Assembly: GCA_020205615.1 (NCBI GenBank) | Contig: JAINUW010000472.1 | Span: 62,001-126,000, forward strand | DNA: 64,000 nt | Direction of reading: 5' to 3' | DNA from: Panax quinquefolius | Taxonomy: Eukaryota > Streptophyta > Magnoliopsida > Apiales > Araliaceae | In this document: positions 1 through 11,799 of the stretch, in pieces | How the letters are laid out: every line of letters starts with the position of its first letter | How positions within the stretch are numbered: the first letter of the stretch is position 1 | The notes under the pieces: generated by a model | Told to the model about the DNA's origin: nothing | Databases searched by the model: none | Seen by the model: only the letters and a program-made list of their open reading frames with translations | Program-made: the position numbers and the translations under genes

Positions 1-345
1 ATTCCCCTTTTTGAACATCAATGAGAGTCCTACCCATAGCCAAAAATGGTCTCCCAAAAATGATGGGGATGTTCTTGTCTTCTTCATAATCCAAAATTAT
101 GAAATCTGTGGAAAAGTAAAATTTTCCACCTTAACTAAGATATCTTCCACAATTCCACTTGGATAAGTTATCGATCTGTCTGCTAACTGCAACGATATAT
201 TTGTAGGCCTCGGAGCTGATAGACCCAATTCAGTATAAACAGATAATGGCATGAGGTTTACATTTGCCCCCAAGTCACACAAACACTTTTTGAAGGCCAT
301 GTTACTGATTGTGCAAGGTTTGGTGAAACTCCCCGAATCCTTCAA
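1..345 (-). pseudogene. Athila protease (retropepsin-like) fragment
   Basis: On the minus strand, 97-345 is open and carries the active-site motif DLGANVNLMPLS; most Athila copies have DLGASINLMP, so the catalytic Asp is kept. The reading continues to the window edge with a segment containing [19 protein letters not shown], the usual C-terminal flank of this protease, but in another frame, so it is frameshifted. The family protease cleaves the Gag-Pol polyprotein. It is truncated by the window edge and almost certainly non-functional, because the gag upstream is heavily disrupted. Confidence 0.8.
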
Positions 346-2096
346 CTTTGGAGGTAACTTTCTTTATAAAATTACGCTTCATTCCTCTGTCAAAGCCATA
401 GTTTCGTAATCCTCTAACATTTTCTTCCTTGACAGAATACCTTTTATGAATTTGGCATAACTTGGCATTTGTTCTAGGGCTCCTGCGAAAGGAATATTAA
501 TTTGAAGTTTCTTGAAAACTTCCAAAAACTTGGCGAATTACTTGTCTAATTTCTTCTTTTGGACCCTCTACTGAAACAGAGGTGGAGGATACATAACTGG
601 CTTAACATATAATTTGATCTATTCATCTTGCTATTCCTCACCATGTTTCTCTTCAACCACTTTGTCTTCGTTTTCTTTGACATCTTTCTTAGCTAAATTT
701 TTTGCATTTTTCCCTTCAAGATGTTTTCCACTCCTCAAAGTGATTTCTTAACACTACTTATGATTTCCCTTCGGATTCTTTTCTGTGTCACTAGGTAGAG
801 TCCCTTGCGGCCTATTATTCAACGCTAAGGCCAGCTATCCCATCTGATTTTCTAAGTTTTTGATGGCCACTGCTTGTGATTTCATCACTGCCTCATTTTC
901 TGATATATATTTCAACAACAACTCTTCTAAATCTGACTTCTTCTCTTGATGCAAAGCTACTTGCTGATGCTGATTTTGGAACCCCAGGGGATAAGAAGGT
1001 CGTGGAGCTTGCTGGTTTTGATTGTTACTCCATGAAAAGTTGGGATGGTTCTTATTCCCCGGGTTGTAGGGCGCACTTTGATACATGTTTTGCGGAACCC
1101 TATTATAACTGCCCACAAACTGTACTGAAGTTGGGTTGATGGCACACTATTCTGTAGGGTGTTCTCCTTCACATAACTCGTAAACATATGCCACCTGCTA
1201 TGGTTGTGCACCTGTCAGAGCATCCATTTTCTCTTGATAAGGCTAAAATTTATGCCGCCAATGTCGTTACCCCATCTACCTCTAATACCCCAGCTACCTT
1301 AGGCTGTGTCATCCTCGCTGTAGGCCATTGGTAGTTATTAGCTACCATTGTTTCAATTAACTCATATGCCTCCTCATAGCTCTTAGCCGTAAACGCTCCA
1401 CCCGAAGCTGCATCTATGTTTATCATGAGATTCCCAAAAAATTTATTGTAGAACGTATTCATCTGCAGCCATTTAGGAAGTCCATGATGAGGGCACTTTC
1501 TGAGTAGTTCCTTGTACCATTCCCATGCCTCATATAAAGACTCCCCATGCTACTGCTCAAACATTGTGATCTCGTTTCTCATCTTTGCAGTTTTAGCTTG
1601 TGGAAACAACTTAGCCAGGAACTTTTGAGCGAGGTCGTCCCAAGTAGTTATCGATCCTGGTGATAGATAATGTAACCAACTCTTTGCCTTGTCCCGCAGG
1701 GTGAATGGGAACAAGTGAAGACTAACTGCGTCTCCAACACTCCATTATATCTGAAGGTGTCACAGATTTCCAAAAAGCTAACCAAGTGTTCATTCTGATC
1801 ATTGTTGGCTAATCCCCCAAACTGAACTGAGTTCTGAATCATCTGAATAGTCCCAGGCTTGATCTCAAAATTATCTCCAGCAATCGCTGGCCTGGTGATA
1901 CTCGACTGAAGCTCAGTCACCTTAGGAGTAGCATAATCCCTCAACACTTTCTGATCTTCTGCAACCATTATTTCTTCCTTCTCAGAGTTCTTGAAGTTTC
2001 CCTAGTCTCTTTAATCCACTTACTTAGCCTTTGAAACCGTTTCTCGATATCGTCCTCAAAGGGAAGTAAGTTTGGCTTCTTAGACCGAGTTTGCAT
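346..2096 (-). pseudogene. Athila gag, broken
   Basis: The likely start is the ATG whose complement lies at 2094-2096, opening MQTRSKKPNLLPFEDDIE. The frame then hits a stop and shifts. Recognisable pieces follow at 1648-1968, 1250-1462 (contains AASGGAFTAKSYEEAYELIE, diagnostic of Athila gag) and 835-1116 (contains NPGNKNHPNFSWSNNQNQ). Between them are stops and frameshifts. Gag would form the virus-like particle in the cytoplasm. The order and lineage-specific motifs make the identification firm; the number of lesions rules out a functional product. Confidence 0.8.
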
Positions 2097-2205
2097 AAAC
2101 TAACTCCAAGAACCTGAAACAAGAAAGATCAAAACAAAAGAAAAATTGTTTAAGTAATACTGAACTAATTAAATTGATATTGAAAAATATTAAAATCTAT
2201 ACTAT

Positions 2206-2223
2206 TCCCCGACAACGGTGCCA
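2206..2223 (-). other. Primer-binding site, tRNA-Asp type (Athila)
   Basis: On the minus strand this reads TGGCACCGTTGTCGGGGA. It is a two-mismatch version of the TGGCGCCGTTGCCGGGGA site used by Athila elements. It lies six bases inside the LTR boundary, as expected for the minus-strand DNA primer site. Confidence 0.85.
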
Positions 2224-2229
2224 AAAACA

Positions 2230-3689
2230 TGTTGGAGGAAATCTAATTACGCTCACACGCAAGTGCACGTGGTCAACAAGTAATATAATGATAACTTAAA
2301 GTATCGTTCCCACAGATATTAGTATGAAATTAATCCTAACAATTACCAGCTTTCTATTAATCTAAGTTTTATTAAACTATCCAAATTAATGATTATAACT
2401 AACAAAAACTAAATAAAAAACTAAAAATACTAAGCATCAACACCACTTAAAACCCGTAACTTCAAGTAAATATTGGAGAATTAGGCTTACAACTTCACTT
2501 TAAGTCTCACTCTAATTATTACACCTTATTTCAGTTCAATTTACTATCCCAGTTCATTAATCAAGAACACTTGGGTAGAATTAGCCATCTCTCGATGCAC
2601 TAATACCATATTAACTTAAATCCACAAATTAGATAGAATTAAGTCAAACACCCTAATCAACTAACTCACTATATCTCTATATGAATTACAATCAAATAAG
2701 GTTTAAGTTCAAGTTCTCTATCTGATTACATGCGATGTTAAGCATATCTCTAACCTAACATTCATTAATATTCCATTCAAACATAGAATTCAAGAACACA
2801 TGTTAAAGTGACTAAGTCTATATTCATACATCATCTCTTGAATCCATACAAATCCACACAGAATTGGTGATCAAGCAATTCATAAATTAAAGCACAAATC
2901 ATAATAGATAAAATGATTAGATATATAAATTAAACTAAAATTAAAGGCTACACAATCATCGTTCAACCATAAAGATCCATCATAAGCCTAATAAGTAAAT
3001 TAGTTCATCATAAACGAAATAAAAATTGAAATTATAAAAGAATCCATCATCCAAATTATAATAATTGTATTGAAGAAGTATAATGAATACAAAACCACCC
3101 TTCTTCTCTACTTCAACTTACAATCATCATGATCCTAACCTTCAATCCTTTCTCCAATGCAATTTTCTCCAATTAGGGCTCAAGCTTGTTAATTGAAATA
3201 ATGTTGTTATCTCTCCTTTTGTTGTAATGTTATCTCCAGCATAAGACACGTAATTAATCCATAAACTGATGCCAATTGAAGTCCCAAACCATGCCAACTT
3301 CCTTCTTTCATGCCGCTACAGAACCCTAATGGAAACAGAACTCTTGCTCCTTACCCGTACCCCCGCCCCGGTGGGGGTTTTTCTTTTCTAGATGCCGCCC
3401 CGGCGGGGGGGGGGGGGTCCTTCTATTCTTGCTTAATCACCCCCTCCCTGGCGGGGGGTTTTTGTTTGTAAATAGTCCGCCCCGGTGGGGGTCTTTCTGC
3501 AGAAGCCACATTTTGCTCATTTAGTTGCCAAGTTCCTTCACAAAACCACTATTTATGCCACACATACTACGCCACCACACCTAAATATAAAACAACAATA
3601 AATAAGTAAAAACGAATATAAATATAAAAGATTAACACAATTTTAGCTCGAATTAGAGGCCAATACATAGGTATAAAACCCACTCATCA
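2230..3689 (-). repeat. Athila 5' LTR (1,460 bp)
   Basis: The + strand starts TGTTGGAGGAAATC at 2230 next to the primer site and ends CACTCATCA at 3689. On the minus strand it therefore begins TGATGAGTGGG, a usual Athila LTR start. The length is normal for the lineage. The part at 3353-3500 is unusually GC-rich and is listed separately; the rest is AT-rich and non-coding. Confidence 0.85.
3353..3500. repeat. GC-rich hairpin repeats in the Athila LTR
   Basis: About four diverged units of the form CGCCCCGGTGGGGGT-TTTT lie near 3361, 3393, 3437 and 3475. Each can fold back on itself (CCCCG with CGGGG), and one contains a long G run (about 3405-3418). They stand out sharply against the AT-rich LTR. 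Confidence 0.75.
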
Positions 3690-5573
3690 CTTTCCCCTTG
3701 GATTTGATGAATGGCTTCATTACTAGCTAAGGTAGGTACAACGAGTTTTCCTTTAATATAGCTGCAGTTTAATTTGAAGGTTATCCCTCATACTCCCCAT
3801 AGTTCCATGGCACTCTTTTCAGGCTGATAATGTGATACTACGGCCTGAATGGCAACACCAATGGTTCTGGTGCAACCACTTTCAAAGGGTTCTTTACTCC
3901 TTTGACCTTTATTCCTTGGATTGCAAGAGATGTTGCAGACAAATCTCTTTCAGAGGATATAACTGCTATAACTTCCCTCCATCTGTATCTTTCTAGAAGA
4001 AATATCTTCTCTTCCTCAGGAAACACAATATCATTATTTGCCATTTATAGGTCATCACTATCAATCATATTCTAGATTAAATGACGAAGTGCCCAACAAC
4101 TTTCAATGCTATGACCCCGAGTATTGGAGTGGTATTGGCAGACCCCGGTAGCATCAAATCTCTTGGAATGTGGTTTGATTGGGGGTAAAAGTGTTGTGAT
4201 CTTCCCTTCATTGATCAATATCTGCAAAATCTCTTCCATTGGTTGACCCCAAGGAGTGAACTTTCTTTGGTCTGCATAATCCCGAAGAGCCTGGGATCTT
4301 TCTTTCCTTGCAAGTTTTTCTTCCAAAGTTTCATTCTCTTGGACTTGTTGTTGATTCCTTGTGATAAGGGAGATAAGACTTGTATGCCTTTGACTGATCA
4401 GCTGCCAAGTTACTTGGTGCTGATGTATCACCAGTTCTGCCAATTGATTAACCCGTTATTTGATAGACTTCATTTCTCGCTTTATCATAAACCAGAATTC
4501 TGAATAATCCTACTTATCCGAATTATCTTTTCTGGTTTGGGGAGAATCATCTACATATTTGAGGTAATTGGAACTTTCTACACTCCCTCTGCTGATCATA
4601 TTGACATTCTCTTCCTTATATTGAAGGAGAGGGTTATCTTGCACATGTGGTTATTCTGAATTTGTTACCACTATCTCACCGCTGTCTAATAGATCCTGGA
4701 TTTTGTGTTTGAGAGACCATCAATCTTGGGTGTCATGCCCCGGAGCTCCAGAATGATAAGCACATTTCTTGTTTGTATATAAATTTCTTCCACTTGGATT
4801 GGTATGAGGAAGGAGCTGGAAAATTATCTTATGTGATGTCAGAAGCTTGAATATATTTTCCAATGAATCCCCTTAGGGTGTGATAAATCTTTGACGTCTG
4901 ACCTCTCCAACTTTTTGCAATGGAGGATGTGAGGATTGTGTAGATGCTTTAAAAGGAGAATAATTTTTCCTTTGGATGGGCATGTTTTGATTGCCTTTCT
5001 GAGTTTGTCCTTGTAACACCAAGGATACATCCTCTTATTTCTTTTTATGAACCCTCCGAGGGTAATTCATATAATTTCTAACTTGAATGTGCTCAGCCAC
5101 GGGTTCTAAAGCTGTGAGGTCTTTAGTCTTACCAGAATTTAACCCCATCTCAACCATTTCTTCGTGTTTAATCATTTTTGAGAATAGTTTTCCTATGCCT
5201 GCTAGGACCCTCTCATAAAATGGAGCTTCTTATATGTTAATGAAGGTCATTACCATCTTAGTTTCTGTCATTGATGGGATTACTTGAACAGCCAGACGTC
5301 TCCATCTTTGGGCATATTCTCTGAATGACTCAGTATTCTGATTTTTGACTTTGGTAATTTGATATCTATCTAGAGCCATTTGTGATTGGAAACAGTATTG
5401 GTTTAGAAAAGCGTGGGCTAGTTCTTCCCAGCTATAGATTTTGGAATTATCCTATCTGGCATACCATGTTCTAGCCTCTCCAGTTAGACTTTTTTGAAAT
5501 AACTGCATTTTCAGCTTTTCATCCTCGGCCTAGGATCTGAGTTCTCCAATGAACACTATTAAATAAGTGTAAG
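3690..5573 (-). pseudogene. Tat/Retand element R1: gag, C-terminal two thirds
   Basis: On the minus strand, 5573 leads into a retrotransposon gag domain. Recognisable stretches are ARTWYARQDNSKIYSWEELA and NQYCFQSQMALDRYQITKVK, before about 5100. A zinc-finger-like CAYHSGAPGHD block follows near 4700-4790. A second (C-x2-H ... GH ... C in GVCQYHSNTRGHSIESCWA) lies inside the longest open piece, 4072-4443. The same protein is present in R2 at 31852-32364. Several stops interrupt it. The left end is cut by the Athila insertion and the right end by Tekay element E1; the N-terminus resumes at 16321-16764. Confidence 0.8.
5569..5573. repeat. Target-site duplication GTAAG (left copy) of E1
   Basis: GTAAG directly precedes the LTR start TGTGACG at 5574 and is repeated exactly at 16321-16325 after the other LTR. 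Confidence 0.9.
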
Positions 5574-6482
5574 TGTGACGCCCCCAAAATAGGTATACAT
5601 CACCTATTCTGAGTCACCAAACACATGGTACAAAATATAAATACAATCTTTAATATACAACAAGAAAGCTGTGAGTTTTAATACAAATATTGTCTCCTAG
5701 ACAATATCCACTCTCAGAATAAGTCCTCATTACATTTATTGTCATACTATTTAACAGAATAGTGAGGACTACTAATACTATCATCTGGACCGTCACTCTG
5801 TTCCCCGACTAGTCCCGACTACGTTCTCATTTCCTGAAGAGAACGGTGAAAGAAAGGGTGAGCTCAACTAGCCCAGTAAGAAATATTATGACTAAGATAA
5901 TGCAGAATAAATTATTATTAGTCTTCAACAGTGTTAAACTAATAAAATACAATAGACATCAAGTTTAACTGCAGCGGAACAAGCAATCCATTAAAAGAGT
6001 CAAGTAGAGAATAAAATCTACTATCTTTTATGATTTAAAAGTTTTTCATCACTTTTATCATTGGGACTCGACAATAAATAATCCACATCATCCCCCGCAC
6101 TACTACCACGAGGATATTCATTAGTATCACAACCACAAATTATCCATGCACTACGAGCCAAGGATATTCGTGTATTCATTAATGGTCATGATCATACCAT
6201 ATAAAAATTCATCTTTGCTCCCTTGGCCGAAGAGAATCCATAGCCATAATCATACCAAAAACTGTCCATCAATGCACTACGGGCCAATGAGGACTTTTTC
6301 CACATCATTTGTAACAATGACGGCCATGATTATTATACCGAATAATCCTCGGTCATAATCATACCAAGTCCATCTATGCACCTCTGAATACGAGATGACT
6401 TTCAACGAAATATAAACATGAGGATGATGACAATGATATAAGAATTCAATAAAACAAGTTCAAGAATTAAATTATCCAGAGG

Positions 6483-9415
6483 CGTAACATTCTAGAATTT
6501 TAATTGTGATATTAAATATTTATTGAATTATTTAAATATTTAATGGATGTGTTTATTGTTGAATAAATAATTGTTCAAATTTGAATTGATGTGGTTAATT
6601 ATTTGTTAAATAAATAATCAAGGAAAATTAATTATTTTGCTAATTTAATTTAATTATTAAGTTAGAGAATTTTGATTAATTGAATTACTATTCTTTTTAT
6701 TGGAATTTGTAAATTTAAAAGGATGTGTTAGTTGATTAAATAAAGTGATGAAGTGATTTAATAAATTGTTATTATGATTAATTTAATTAAATTAATGTGT
6801 GACAAATAACCTTGTTATAAATGAGTTATTAAAATAACTTAAAGGAGTTTTAATTCAGTTTTGCCAAACAAGGCCTAAGGTCTATAAGTCTTTAATTTAT
6901 TTGAGTTTTACCAAACAAGGTGTTAGGATTAATGGGTTATTTTGTTAGTGGTTAACCAAACAAGCCTTATGGCTTTTGATTTTTAAAACTCATATAACTG
7001 ATATCAGTTATATGTTTTGTATTTATATTATATAATCAATATATATTATATTCTATATACATTATTTGTTAAGTACGTTAGATAGAGAGACATAGAAGAA
7101 AAGAAAACTCAGGGGAAGAAGAAGAAGAAGATGAAGAAGGGATGAAGAAGAGAAGAAGAAGAGAAGAGAGGAGGAAAGGCTAGAGAGTGGAGAAAGGCTT
7201 GTCAAGTAAAGAGATAGCCATCATCATCTTCTTCAAGGTTTCATCCTACCCTTTTTCTTTTATGTTTTCTAAAATTCTAGTTTTCTCTTCTCTAATTCTC
7301 TATAAATTCCTTGTGTAGAGATAAATTGTCGTTTTTATGTGGCATTATATTGCATACTAGTGATGTTAAAATGATTTTCATAAGTTATAGTCAATAAATT
7401 AGTATTATGTATATGTTTATGAAGAAAAAATATTTTACTGAGAGAGTTTTGTGTATATATATATTGTTTGGGTTTAAGGTAGAAATTAAGGGTTTAATTG
7501 TTGTTTAGTTGATAAATTAATTATTGAATTTGTTAGAGTATATATATACTTTGATAAAATGCTTTGAATTAGTGGTTTTGGTTGAAAAACAAAATTTACA
7601 TTGTTGATTTTCATTGAAATATAAAAAAATGAGTTTTAGCTAAAAACATTGAATTTTAGTGTGTTAATTTTGTTGTTTATGTGGTTGTATGGGTAGAATC
7701 ATGTTTAGAGTTTGTGAAATATGTTTACACGAAGTTGGTGTATGATTTACATGATAATTAGTTTGTAAGAAACGAGTTTGTAGGCCAAAATTGGCTTTTT
7801 CACGTGTTGTTTAGGTCATTTGTTGCGAGGTTCATAATCTGCGTCATGGTAGCGGACTTCTGATATTTTTTGTGGCGCTATAAGCGCTGCTTTATCTGCT
7901 TTGTTCCATGTGCATGATCGACCCACAATGTAAAGCGTGGAAGCATGGCTGAGTTAGCGTAATGGTCTCGACGATTGTACTTTTTGTACACAAAATTTTA
8001 AGAAAAGTTATGTGTTGATAATAAGACTGTTAAATGTTGATTTTAGTATTCCTACACTATGAATAGGTATGTTATTAACAATTAACTTGTGTTATAACTC
8101 GATTATGTGATTAAAAATCATATTTTAAATGATGAACGTACTTAGTTATGTTTGTAAGATGGTAATGACTAATTATGTCATGATGACATATGTTTATAGG
8201 ATACCGTGATTCGTATTGATTTGGTTTAGCCTACGAGCAAGGCAAGTTCTGTAACTCTACTTTTGTAATTGGAATCAATTATTGTTCCCAATATAATAAT
8301 GCAAGTTTTTCTAATCCTTTATCTTGTTGAACTAATTATGGTTTTCAATTCGATTATGATATAATGATGTAAGTTATTCTTGAGCAAGTTATTCTTGTAT
8401 TTAACTTGTTGTTTAGCATGCAAATTTATATATTCTAATGTTGAGCATTTTATCGATCAAATTGTTATGCATGCTTAGTATTCAATTCTAATTAACCTTG
8501 GCTTAGTATTGTTCAAGCAAGGTGTTATAGTTATTCAAATTGTATGCTCTTAGATTATTCCTAGAGCATGATTTTGGTTTACCATGTTGATTCAATTACA
8601 ATTATTCTGTAATATAATGTTATTAATTCAACTAGTCCTCTAGTTGATGATCGTTGAACTTCAAATTTCCCTTGAAAGCTTATCCAAACCAAACTCTCTT
8701 TGGTGCGGACTTGTACTCCAAATACTGAGATGAACAACCCTATTATTATTAGGGGATAACTTACGCGTAGCATTAAATGTTTGTGCACAATACATGGTAC
8801 GAAGGGCTGATCCCCCTAAGTACGAGGAGTCCTCATAGTCTTATGACTGTTAAAGTTGGAGTTAAAAGATTACTCGCAACTGTGGACATAGTTCATGGTC
8901 TTATGACCCTCAGTTATAGTTATTCCACATTTTGGATTTCAGTTTCTGATTATTGATGATAGAGTACTATTCATTGTTGATGAGCCTATTATTGGCAGTT
9001 ATTATTACTATACTCCTGTTGATTTCATATTGTATCCAGTGAGCAATTATTTTGCTCACTCTTGCATATTTTAAAACTCATTGCAGCTAAAGAAGATAAG
9101 GTAGATGAACCTTCGTCTAACAAAGGAAAGGGAAAAATGTGCAAGTGATGAAGACTTATAATTTTACTTTGATTGAGATGTTAGATTTTTATTATGATGA
9201 TCTTAGACTTGGTTTTAATGAAGTTTATTTAATTTTCGCATTTGAATGATCGTAATTAAAGGTTAGATAACCTGGGAGATTTTATTATGTAACCCTTTAA
9301 TGGGAAAGGTTTTATTTATACAGTTTTATTTTGATTGGGTAGTTAGATATGAATTTTTGATTAAGTAAACACCAAATCCTATGGGAATGAAGTACCTAGA
9401 TTTGGGGGTGACACA
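6483..9415 (+). mobile_element. Solo LTR of another (probably Tekay-like) element
   Basis: The left LTR of E1 is interrupted between TTATCCA and GGAACTAATAACG, while its partner LTR at about 14635-14650 runs through uninterrupted. The insert begins near CGTAACATTCTAGAATTTTA (probably TGTAACA originally) and ends GATTTGGGGGTGACACA, the end types of chromovirus LTRs. No coding region is present, so a solo LTR left by LTR-LTR recombination fits. A TATA-rich stretch (7020-7065) followed by purine-rich GAAGAA sequence suggests plus orientation. The target duplication is not clear. Confidence 0.65.
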
Positions 9416-9439
9416 GGAACTAATAACGTCCAAATTGTC

Positions 9440-9990
9440 AACATGATACTTCTTTGTAGAGTAAAATTCAAGAATGCTCAGAAGAATATTTCCATGAGAA
9501 GATACTGGATGAAGTGCAAATATCAAGGATATTACACTAATTTCATAGAGTATAGAAGTCAAAAATTTAACCAACTGAGTATAATAAAGAATGGAATAAC
9601 AAAAGAAATCACCATGCATGCGGTGATTGCGATGACGAGTTATTCCACAGAATAATAAATAACGGAACCGGTCAAAGCGAATATCATGCCAACGGGATAT
9701 TCAATGAGAATAATAAAGAATGGAATAATAACAGAAATCACCATGCATGCGGTAATTCGCATAAATAGGTTATTCCAGTAGAATAATAAATAACGGAATC
9801 AGGTCCAGCGTAAAACGTATAGACAGGATATTCCAACAGAATAATAAAGACGGAACCAGGTCCGGCGTAAAATGCACAGACAGGATATTCCAACAGAATA
9901 AGAAAGAATTGAATAACAACAAAAATCACCAAGTATAGGGTAGACCGCGTATACAGGTTATTCCAACAGAATAATAAAGAATGGAATAAC
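9440..9990. repeat. LTR minisatellite, about 60-75 bp units
   Basis: Diverged units contain AATAATAAAGAATGGAATAA, then ATCACCATGCATGCGGTA, then ACAGGTTATTCCAACAG. The same array occurs in the other LTRs of this family (about 14800-15230, 32865-33260, 40380-40930, 51760-52170, 61345-61770). Confidence 0.75.
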
Positions 9991-10236
9991 AGAAGTTCTC
10001 TTCATGAATATGAAAGAAATAATACCCCTTACGAGTACAACAAATAATATCTCTTACCTTATAAAGAAAAGTACTCCGACGGTAGGGTGGAGATATACTT
10101 GAAGAAACTGGCACTACGCTCAAAGCTTTCTTAAACGCTAAAGAAATACGCTCAAGATTATAGAAGAATAATTCTCTCTACGGTTTTCTCTCTAGAGTTT
10201 CAATGAATTCGTAAGAAATAATGAAGGAATGAGCTT

Positions 10237-10246
10237 CTATTTATAG
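10237..10246 (-). promoter_or_regulatory. Probable TATA box in the E1 3' LTR
   Basis: The minus strand reads CTATAAATAG. The same motif is conserved at the same place in the sister LTRs (15469-15478, 33438-33447, 41105-41114, 44382-44390, 48307-48316, 61936-61945), which supports a promoter role. Transcription would run leftward. Confidence 0.65.
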
Positions 10247-10611
10247 AAGAATGGGTGAATACTAACCAATCCATGAAGCGGTCCGGATCGATTTACTTTA
10301 AGCGGATGGTCAGATTGGTTTACAATAAAATATAATATATTCTATTTATAATCTAATAAAATGAATAACTTTTAAAAAAGATTTTACTATGCAAACATTA
10401 TACGAGACACTATGCAAACAATATGCATATTAAAATATAATATAATCTAATTATTGTCTAATAAAATAGATAACTTTATAAAAGTATTACATTTTATATA
10501 AAAGATTTTACTATTAGCCTAATAAAATGAATAACTTTATAAAAGTATTACATTTTTATATAAAAAGTTTTTTCTGTTTTATTACATTAATAATACTAAT
10601 AAAACAAAACT

Positions 10612-10642
<31 letters not shown>

Positions 10643-11108
10643 ACAATCAACAATAATTGAATCAAATAACGTGAGATACTTGTCAAGAACTCATCGTAGT
10701 AATAATTGAACAAAAGCGAGTGACTTCTCACATAAGCATCAATAATCAATACAGGTGTGCTACTATACATCCACGCCAGTATTCTTTGTACTTTTACTAC
10801 TGAGTAGTTCAACAAAGATTAACGGTAATACTTCCGTCGTTATTTTGATAAAAATATTTTATCATTTTCTCAATCCAGATAATAATTACATTGTGGGGTC
10901 CACTAATGATTGTCTTGAGTCGTCACGAATATTCCCGAACACAAAGAATATTCCCAACCAATCGAATATAATATAACAACTTCCATACTTTGCAAAATTT
11001 ATAAATATTACCCACAACTATAACATTATATTAAATCCACACCATAATATTCAAAAAAAAAAATTTTGAGAAATTTAAATCTTTATTCGTAAAATTTGGG
11101 ATTTTATA

Positions 11109-11122
11109 ATCTCCCCTCCTTA
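11109..11122 (-). other. Polypurine tract of E1
   Basis: On the minus strand this is the purine run AGGAGGGGAGAT directly before the 3' LTR. Equivalent tracts lie at 34603-34618, 45781-45793, 58344-58357 and 63445-63458. It is the plus-strand DNA primer of reverse transcription. Confidence 0.8.
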
Positions 11123-11125
11123 TAA

Positions 11126-11420
11126 AATTTCACCCTCGAAATTTACGTACGTACCTGGTATACCGAACAGATGAGGACACTTCGTCCGATTCTAACTCTT
11201 GAGGTATAACCTTTGAGTGTTGAATAAATTCCAGGATTTTAACAGGTACATCTTCATACGTTAAATTATCCGCTATCTCGTCCGGTTCTAAATCAATAAT
11301 GTGGTTCGGGTTGTCCACATATTTACGTAACATTGATATTTGAAAAACATTATGAACATGCAACATACTTGGCGGTAAAACGAGTCTATAAGCCACAATT
11401 CCTACTTGATCGAGGATTTC
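11126..11420 (-). pseudogene. E1 integrase C-terminus and damaged chromodomain
   Basis: The minus strand reads AYRLVLPPSMLHVHNVFQIS, the integrase C-terminal GPY/F-side region, then a chromodomain start ending HSKVIPQ. Aligned with the intact version at 34614-34952, about 16 residues including the KVLWRNH core are missing, and the tail is frameshifted. The chromodomain normally tethers the integrase to modified histones; this copy lacks the aromatic core and is dead. Confidence 0.8.
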
Positions 11421-11431
11421 AAATGGGCCAA

Positions 11432-11760
11432 TTAAATCGAGGGTTGTAATTTCCTCTCTTCGTTGATTCTTGCTTCTAGAATAACACCCTCTTGAACCTT
11501 CTTCTTCACATTCATCAGCTCTGAGTATATAGCTTGAGCGACTTTAACTTTATCGATTAAAGTCAATTCTAATCGTATATTCTTTATCTTCATGTGGGTT
11601 CGTATATTCGCACTCGTAAACGTATACGATCTTCTACTCAACGCGTCAACTACCACGTTCGCTTTTCCACGATGTTATTGAATGGTACGATCGTAATCTT
11701 CAACAGCTCGAGTCAACGACTTTGGCGCATGTTACAAAATTCGATTTTACGCTCTGGGGT
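11432..11760 (-). pseudogene. E1 RNase H tail / integrase N-terminal linker remnant
   Basis: The minus strand 11432-11656 contains VVDALSRRSY (end of RNase H) and ELTLIDKVKVAQAI, matching 36000-36240 of E3. It lies between the two deletion scars. RT, the RNase H core and the integrase catalytic core are absent from E1. Confidence 0.75.
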
Positions 11761-11799
11761 AGGCCAAGAAGTCTTCAGAAATACGTCAAGAAATTTATT

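Larger units (their letters stand above)
1..3689 (-). mobile_element. Athila-lineage Ty3/gypsy retrotransposon, 5' portion
   Basis: The element reads right to left: LTR (2230-3689), primer-binding site (2206-2223), gag remnants (about 346-2096) and protease (1-345), then continues off the left edge. Athila assignment rests on the gag sequence, a DLGA-type protease and a tRNA-Asp-like primer site, all typical of that lineage. It sits inside the gag of a Tat element: sequence right of 3689 is Tat gag, homologous to 31741-32364. The right flank is CTTTC (3690-3694). The matching target duplication would lie outside the window, so the insertion is inferred from the broken host element. Confidence 0.85.
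5574..11108 (-). repeat. E1 3' LTR, split by a solo LTR
   Basis: It starts TGTGACGCCCCCAAAATAGG and ends ATTTTATA, where the consensus end is TCTTACA, followed by the polypurine tract. Without the insertion at about 6483-9415 it is about 2.6 kb, matching its partner of 2,579 bp. It contains the TGCACTACGGGCCAA repeats (about 6110-6400), the AATAATAAAGAATGGAATAA minisatellite (9440-9990) and a TATA box at 10237-10246. Confidence 0.88.

Noticed and set aside
876..1211. Open frames on both strands overlapping Athila gag
   Set aside because: Shadows of the gag remnant at 835-1116; no independent support.
8579..8788. 69-codon minus-strand frame in the solo LTR
   Set aside because: Isolated, no recognisable motif, inside non-coding LTR.
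9050..9150. TTGCAG followed by an Ala-Lys-rich short peptide, as if an exon
   Set aside because: Chromovirus LTRs often carry such an acceptor-like stretch near this end; too short to call coding.
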